From positions 34,780 through 98,779 of the forward strand of contig NZ_LZSG01000027.1 in the NCBI RefSeq assembly GCF_001665395.1: a stretch of DNA of 64,000 bases, in the 5' to 3' direction. Below the pieces are notes generated by a model. That model had not been told where the DNA came from, did no database searches, and worked only from the letters and a program-made list of their open reading frames with translations. Made by a program: the position numbers and the translations under genes. The first letter of the stretch is position 1. Every line of letters starts with the position of its first letter. Below are positions 60,035 to 64,000 of the stretch, in pieces. This DNA comes from Mycobacterium sp. 1164966.3 (lineage in GTDB: Bacteria > Actinomycetota > Actinomycetes > Mycobacteriales > Mycobacteriaceae).

Positions 60035-60118
60035 GATCGTGGCTCCGTCAGATTGGGCGCCAGAGGCGTGCACCCTCCGGTCGCAGAGGTTCCTCTGCCC
60101 GTAGCTAGCTCACCGCGC

Positions 60119-60229
60119 GCAGTCCTAGACTGACCGAGTGCCGAAACTGCACTTGTCCAAGATCCCGCCGCCGACGCGCTGCTGGACGACAACCCCTTCG
60201 CGTTGCTGGTCGGTATGTTGCTCGACCAG
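60119..60229 (+). pseudogene. Orphaned native 5' end (promoter and first ~31 codons) of the Rv1156-like HhH-GPD gene
   Basis: From GTG 60138 the sequence encodes P-K-L then, after a 1-nt deletion in codon 5, L-V-Q-D-P-A-A-D-A-L-L-D-D-N-P-F-A-L-L-V-G-M-L-L-D-Q. This matches the start of M. tuberculosis Rv1156 as I recall it better than the present start at 62024 does. Homology ends exactly at GACCAG (60224-60229). The upstream GCAGTCCTAGACTG (60119-60132) is repeated at 62005-62018 before the current start. It is the displaced front half of the gene whose back half begins at 62201. Confidence 0.8.
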
Positions 60230-60313
60230 CGTGGCGGGATGTAGAACACCGGGCCCGGGCAGAGGCGCGGGCGCAGCTGAGCGCAGCACACCCGAGCGCA
60301 ATAGCATTCCTGT

Positions 60314-60511
60314 ATGAGTAACAAGCGGTACTGCCCTAAGTGCTTCGCGGCGGTGGAGGTGGGCGAGGACGGTTTCCTCCTGGTGCACTATCGGACGATC
60401 GCTAGTGGCGAGCATCGCAAGTGTCCAGGCAAAAAACGTGGCACAAAAGACAGACCCTCAGCCGCCACCGTCGTTTCTGGCGGACTGCCGAACAGTAAGC
60501 GTCGGCGTTGA
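60314..60511 (+). CDS. Small zinc-ribbon-like protein
   Basis: The ATG at 60314 opens a 65-residue frame starting M-S-N-K-R-Y-C-P-K-C-F. The CxxC pair at residues 7-10 with H-R-K-C-P-G near 34-39 forms a possible Cys/His zinc site. The C-terminus is basic (S-K-R-R-R). Such small proteins occur in mobile and phage-derived DNA and often bind nucleic acid. It is inside the inserted segment. The ribosome site is weak, but the amino acid pattern looks coding. The exact family is not recognised. Confidence 0.6.
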   Translation: MSNKRYCPKCFAAVEVGEDGFLLVHYRTIASGEHRKCPGKKRGTKDRPSAATVVSGGLPNSKRRR

Positions 60512-60561
60512 ATGAGCACTAGGTATACGCGCCTGGTTGGGGCGGCCCGTAGGCTCCATTC

Positions 60562-60750
60562 ATGATTCCGAAGCTCTGCCTGGCGCAAGATCCGGAGGCC
60601 GACGAACTCCTCTCGGCAAGCCCGATGGCCCTATTGATCGGCATGTGCCTCGATCAACAGATCCCCCTCGAAGTGGCCTTCGCAGGCCCGAAGAAACTTG
60701 CCGACCGCATGGCTGCGGCTAGTAGTAATCGTGTTGCCCACGGCCAGCAG
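60562..60750 (+). pseudogene. Second truncated 5' copy of the HhH-GPD gene
   Basis: From ATG 60562 the frame encodes P-K-L-C-L-A-Q-D-P-E-A-D-E-L-L and C-L-D-Q-Q-I-P-L-E-V-A-F-A-G-P-K-K-L-A-D-R-M-A-A-A, homologous to residues 1-52 of the gene at 62024 but clearly diverged from it. Homology continues through a linker (S-x-x-R-V, G-Q-Q) and stops at CCAGCAG (60744-60750), the same point at which copy 3 joins the native gene. The frame runs on to 60840 without further similarity. It looks like an earlier replacement front end that was itself displaced. Confidence 0.7.
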
Positions 60751-60846
60751 AAGTCCATGCGGATGTTCATCTATCGGAACCAGACGTTTCCGGCCTCGAG
60801 GAGCATTACTGCGACGAGGATTTCAACAGCGATGTCCTGACAGCCG

Positions 60847-61899
60847 TTACGGCCGCGCCTCGAATATCAGGTTGAACGGTGTCTGTGTTGCTCTCCGGAA
60901 ACGGGTGAAGCCACCGTCTTCGACCATTACCCTCCGCAACCGCTGCTCTCCCGCTTGTGCGCCGAGAGCCGGTCCATGCCGCGCCAGCGACACCGGAACA
61001 CAAATCAGCGACGATGCGCCGTAGTACAGCCGGCCCACCGGATTCAAGTTCTCCAAGACGCTGTCGCCCGCGAAAGGCTCGACGAGCAGGCAATGGCCAT
61101 CGGGTTTCAGTGCGGCTCTCGCATGCCGAGCAGCGCCGGACGGGTCGGCCATATCGTGCAAGCAGTCGAAGAACCCGATGAGGTCATAGTCATCGCCGCG
61201 GTAGGACGTGGCATCGGCCAGCTCGAAACTCGCGTTGTCGACACCTGCTTTCGCGGCCCGCTCGCGCGCGGTTTCGATCGACGCGCCGTGATAGTCGATG
61301 CCGACGAACTGCGAATTCGGAAATGCCTGCGCCATAAGTATTGTGCTTGCGCCGTGTCCGCAGCCGACGTCGGCCCCCCGGCCGCCGGCGGTTAACTTCT
61401 CAACAACGCCGTCGAGCGCGGGCAGCCACGACGAGACCAAATTTGCGTTGTAGCCGCCCCGGAAGAACCGTTCGGTGCCGTAGAACAGGCACCGGTCATG
61501 TTCGCCCCATTCCATGCCCTTGCCGCTGCGAAAATTCTCCACCGCGCGCTCACGCACGTAAAACAGGTCTTGGACGATCTGGTACGCGCCAACCAGGTCG
61601 ACGGGACCGTTCGCGTTGGCGAGGCACAGCTCCTGTTCCTCATTCAAGTAGTAGGTCTCGCTGGCTTCGTCGTATTCGACATAGCCGCCTGCGGCCTGAT
61701 TTGCCAGCCACTCGCGAATGTAACGCGCGTTCGTCCCGGTCTTTTGCGCCAGCTCCTCGGCCGACAAGCGATGTCCGGCGAGCGCCGTATATAAGCCGAG
61801 CTCGTCGCCGATCAACATCAGCACCGCGCTCACCGACGCGCCGAGATCGCCGACCGCCTTGCCAAGAAATGCATTGAGTTTGTCTTCGGTAACGGTCAT
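60847..61899 (-). CDS. SAM-dependent methyltransferase with N-terminal winged helix (Rv2258c-like type)
   Basis: The 350-residue protein has an N-terminal winged-helix/dimerisation region (L-S-A-E-E-L-A-Q-K-T-G-T-N-A-R-Y-I-R-E-W-L near residue 45), then the SAM domain with G-A-D-V-G-C-G-H-G-A-S-T near 176, V-G-I-D-Y-H near 198, the acidic F-F-D-C-L-H-D near 242 and L-K-P-D-G-H-C-L-L-V-E-P near 263. The domain order matches mycobacterial methyltransferases such as Rv2258c. The substrate is unknown. It is the main cargo gene of the inserted segment, on the strand opposite to the HhH-GPD gene. Confidence 0.9.
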   Translation of the reverse strand: MTVTEDKLNAFLGKAVGDLGASVSAVLMLIGDELGLYTALAGHRLSAEELAQKTGTNARYIREWLANQAAGGYVEYDEASETYYLNEEQELCLANANGPVDLVGAYQIVQDLFYVRERAVENFRSGKGMEWGEHDRCLFYGTERFFRGGYNANLVSSWLPALDGVVEKLTAGGRGADVGCGHGASTILMAQAFPNSQFVGIDYHGASIETARERAAKAGVDNASFELADATSYRGDDYDLIGFFDCLHDMADPSGAARHARAALKPDGHCLLVEPFAGDSVLENLNPVGRLYYGASSLICVPVSLARHGPALGAQAGEQRLRRVMVEDGGFTRFRRATQTPFNLIFEARP

Positions 61900-62023
61900 C
61901 GCAAGCTCCTTTGCTCACCGTGGCCAACGCTAGGCTCCTCGGCACGGCCTTGTCAGCACGATGGCGTCGATCGGCTCCTCATGTCCGCTCAAACTCGCGC
62001 GTCCGCAGTCCTAGACTGGCCAC

Positions 62024-62689
62024 GTGCCGAACCTGCAACTAGCCGGTGATCCGGCAGCTGACGCCCTGCTGGACGAAAATCCTTTGGCATTGCTCATCGG
62101 AATGGTCTTGGATCAGCAGATTCCACTCGAAGTAGCTTTCCGTGGACCGAAGAAGATCGCTGACCGCATGGCGGCTGATAGTTTCCAACGTATTTGCGAC
62201 GACCAGCAGGTGCCAATGGAAATTGCCTTCGCAGGACCGAAGAAGATAGCCGATCGGATAGGAAGCTTCGACGCGGCCGAGATCGCGGACTACGACCCGG
62301 ACAAGTTCGCCGCGCTGTGCTCGGAACGACCTGCGATACACCGCTTTCCGGGATCTATGGCTAAGCGCATCCAGGCCCTCGCGCAGATCATCGTGGACCG
62401 TTACGACGGCGACGCGGCCGCATTGTGGCGCAACGGTGAACCCGACGGCAAGGAGCTGCTGCAACGGCTCAGGGGATTGCCCGGTTTCGGTGAGCAGAAG
62501 GCGCAGATCTTCCTGGCGCTGCTCGGCAAGCAGTACGGAGTGACGCCGAAGGGTTGGCAAGCGGCCGCCGGGGAGTTCGGCAAGCCCGGCACTCACATCT
62601 CCGTCGCCGATATCGTCGATGCCCAATCGCTCGGAAAAGTGCGATCGCACAAAAAGCAGATGAAGGCCGCGGCGAAGGCGGCGAAGTAG
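62024..62689 (+). CDS. HhH-GPD-type base-excision/DNA-glycosylase-like protein (Rv1156-like), rebuilt chimeric gene
   Basis: The 221-residue protein is longer than the 195 residues I recall for Rv1156. The excess is an internal duplication: D-Q-Q-I-P-L-E-V-A-F-R-G-P-K-K-I-A-D-R-M (from residue 30) recurs as D-Q-Q-V-P-M-E-I-A-F-A-G-P-K-K-I-A-D-R-I (from residue 60), joined by A-A-D-S-F-Q-R-I-C-D. The rest has the HhH hairpin R-L-R-G-L-P-G-F-G-E-Q-K-A near 153 and a Lys-rich tail. The first 59 residues come from the inserted segment and the rest from the native gene. The extra helix unit may or may not be tolerated. Confidence 0.88.
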   Translation: MPNLQLAGDPAADALLDENPLALLIGMVLDQQIPLEVAFRGPKKIADRMAADSFQRICDDQQVPMEIAFAGPKKIADRIGSFDAAEIADYDPDKFAALCSERPAIHRFPGSMAKRIQALAQIIVDRYDGDAAALWRNGEPDGKELLQRLRGLPGFGEQKAQIFLALLGKQYGVTPKGWQAAAGEFGKPGTHISVADIVDAQSLGKVRSHKKQMKAAAKAAK

Positions 62690-62711
62690 AAAGTCAAGGG
62701 AAGGCGGCAAC

Positions 62712-62858
62712 GTGAAGACGCACCTGACGTGCCCGTGCGGAGAAGCGCTGGTCGGCAAGGACGAGGACGACCTGGTCGAGAAGACGCAGGCCCACCTGGC
62801 TGAGGTTCACCCGGGTCTGGAGTACGACCGCGACGCAATTCTGTTCATGGCCTACTGA
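62712..62858 (+). CDS. DUF1059 small protein
   Basis: The GTG at 62712 (after GGAAGGCGGCAAC) opens a 48-residue frame: V-K-T-H-L-T-C-P-C-G-E-A-L-V-G-K-D-E-D-D-L-V-E-K-T. The CPCG with a later H in H-L-A-E-V-H-P matches the DUF1059 pattern of a Cys/His-containing single-domain protein. It is 22 bp after the HhH-GPD gene and probably in the same transcript. The function is unknown. Confidence 0.8.
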   Translation: MKTHLTCPCGEALVGKDEDDLVEKTQAHLAEVHPGLEYDRDAILFMAY

Positions 62859-62912
62859 TACGCGCCGCGAGCGCCCCGGTTGAACCCGGCCGCTCGCGGC
62901 GGGGGACGGTCG

Positions 62913-63902
62913 TTACGGGACCACCGTCGACCCAATCGTGGGCATGAACTGGCACTGCCTTTCCTTGGTGGTGACCTGCCCGAAGATCGTCGACATGATG
63001 CTGCCGGAACCGGTATCGGCGATCACGCTCAACGTCGTCGGCCCGTCCGGGTTGATGTCTGAGCGCGGCTTCAGTGTCGCGCTGCCGGACTTGCCGGTCG
63101 TCAGGTTCACCCATGTGACGTTCAATGGCAGCTTTTGCTCCTCGGCCGGCCCAGGTGTGCCGACAGCGGTGAACACGTAGGCGGTCTGGCCGGGGCCGGG
63201 GCCGGGCGTCGGAATCTTGGCCGGACCCGCGACCGACAGCGCGGTTGCTATCGAATTCGTACCATCCCCAAGGCAATTGGTGCCAATTGACGGGTACATG
63301 AAATCCTGCGTCGGCGGCGCGTCTGGACCGAAACCCGGCGACGCTGAGGGGGCGGCCGGTGGCGCGGCAGCCGGTGGCGCGGTGGCCGGTGCAGGGGCAG
63401 CCGGTGGCGCGGCGGCCGGTGCAGGTGCAGCCGGTGACGGGGCCGGTGCCGGCGCGGCGGCCGGGGCCGGGGCGGTTGGCGGTGTCGCGGCGGGCACCAC
63501 GGTTCCAGGTGCCGGTGCCGCAGCAGGAGCCTGTCCGGCTGGAGGCGCGGGCGCCGGCGCCGCGGCTGGCGCGGGACCGGCCGCGTGGTTCGGGTCGACG
63601 CCCGTCGGCAAGTGGGACAGCGTGCCAGGCACTACACCCACCGGAGGCAGGTGCGTGGCGTCAGGCTGCGCCCCGACGGCAGGTGCCGGACCGGTATTCG
63701 GTTGCTGCACAAACTGATTCACCGACGCAGCCACGTTCTTGGATTCGGTGGGCGCGGCCGGGTTGTGGGTGAACGCCTGCGCGGCAGCCATGAGCAGCTG
63801 CGTCGCCTGCCCCGGGTTGCTGGCCGCCTGCTGAATAATCGGACTCAACTGCGATAGGGCCGGCAGGCCCGGTAGCTGTTCGGCAGGGTTCGGCGGCGGC
63901 GC
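62913..63902 (-). CDS. Ala/Pro-rich exported protein (Rv1157c-like), 5' end missing
   Basis: The C-terminal 130 residues are a folded domain (Y-P-S-I-G-T-N-C-L-G-D-G, P-G-P-G-Q-T-A-Y-V-F-T-A-V, C-Q-F-M-P-T-I-G-S) with a Cys pair suited to the cell wall. The middle is a low-complexity A-P repeat. The frame stays open past an internal TTG at 63848 (P-P-P-N-P-A-E-Q-L-P-G-L-P-A-L-S-Q before it), so the true start and expected signal peptide lie beyond 63902, within or past the homopolymer run. Position and composition fit Rv1157c. Confidence 0.8.
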   Translation of the reverse strand, partial: APPPNPAEQLPGLPALSQLSPIIQQAASNPGQATQLLMAAAQAFTHNPAAPTESKNVAASVNQFVQQPNTGPAPAVGAQPDATHLPPVGVVPGTLSHLPTGVDPNHAAGPAPAAAPAPAPPAGQAPAAAPAPGTVVPAATPPTAPAPAAAPAPAPSPAAPAPAAAPPAAPAPATAPPAAAPPAAPSASPGFGPDAPPTQDFMYPSIGTNCLGDGTNSIATALSVAGPAKIPTPGPGPGQTAYVFTAVGTPGPAEEQKLPLNVTWVNLTTGKSGSATLKPRSDINPDGPTTLSVIADTGSGSIMSTIFGQVTTKERQCQFMPTIGSTVVP

Positions 63903-63903
63903 C

Positions 63904-64000
<97 letters not shown>

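Larger units (their letters stand above)
60230..62206. mobile_element. 1,977-bp inserted segment splitting and re-starting the Rv1156-like gene
   Basis: GACCAG stands at the left edge (60224-60229) and at the right edge (62201-62206). Removing 60230-62206 joins L-L-D-Q to Q-V-P-M-E-I-A-F-A-G-P-K-K, restoring the order of Rv1156. The segment carries a zinc-ribbon gene, a second truncated 5' copy of the same gene, a methyltransferase gene, and a replacement promoter, start and N-terminus fused in frame to the native remainder. No integrase or transposase gene is inside, so movement may have been by homologous recombination or with help in trans. Confidence 0.6.

Noticed and set aside
58898..60073. 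391-codon minus-strand frame
   Set aside because: It is antisense to the SMP-30-like gene, has no motifs, and has biased composition.
63340..63600. Regular GGTGCAGGTGCAGCCGGT-like periodicity, possible repeat array or CRISPR
   Set aside because: This is the coding sequence of an Ala-Pro-rich stretch with irregular units and no spacers.

Overview
The window looks like chromosomal DNA of a non-tuberculous Mycobacterium. The evidence is high GC, frequent GTG starts, 4-bp ATGA/GTGA gene overlaps, many FadE/EchA/SDR/P450 lipid enzymes, an MmpL transporter, and a right half that follows, from memory, the M. tuberculosis order Rv1138c to Rv1157c (FAD oxidoreductase, ICMT-like protein, echA, mcr, SDR, mmpL13, methyltransferase, sirtuin, GntR, methyltransferase, F420-binding Rv1155, HhH-GPD Rv1156, Ala/Pro-rich Rv1157c). 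No rRNA, tRNA or CRISPR was seen.

Layout. (1) 1-21.4 kb is loosely packed accessory DNA of visibly lower GC. It has two large convergent LuxR-type ATPase regulators, a SigH-like ECF sigma factor without anti-sigma, a cis-CaaD-like tautomerase, a GNAT protein, a GMC oxidoreductase, a phthiodiolone-ketoreductase-like F420 enzyme, an FAD monooxygenase, AraC and GlxA-type regulators, a stand-alone flavodiiron-like MBL protein, an SDR, an exported protein and a second F420 enzyme. (2) 21.4-39.7 kb is a compact catabolic cluster: two SDR-fold proteins, a tandem-TetR regulator, SDR plus paired FadE acyl-CoA dehydrogenases, a NorD-like VWA protein and NorQ-like AAA+ ATPase, a substrate-binding protein without signal peptide, an AveC-like membrane protein, SDR, P450, aldehyde dehydrogenase, mycothiol-dependent isomerase-like protein, acyltransferase and wax-ester/DGAT synthase. 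A 19-bp motif occurs at seven places in its intergenic regions, one next to the regulator's own start, so it is probably one regulon. (3) 40.1-57.8 kb is the core Rv1138c-Rv1155A-like segment, preceded by a thiolase/crotonase pair. (4) 57.8-62.9 kb is an insertion hot spot with a P450, a gluconolactonase-like gene and a methyltransferase. Here the native HhH-GPD (Rv1156-like) gene was split and rebuilt with a replacement 5' end. (5) 62.9-64.0 kb holds a partial Rv1157c-like gene running into implausible G and C homopolymers, probably a sequence artefact.

Two signals stand out. One is the seven-copy operator-like motif tying the 22-40 kb cluster together. The other is the 1,977-bp insertion at 60230-62206, whose in-silico removal restores the native Rv1156-like reading across the junction. 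Two other single-gene cassettes (GMC at 6.0-8.2 kb, DUF559 at 53.6-54.6 kb) are also bounded by direct repeats, so small repeat-bounded cargo insertions recur in this stretch.
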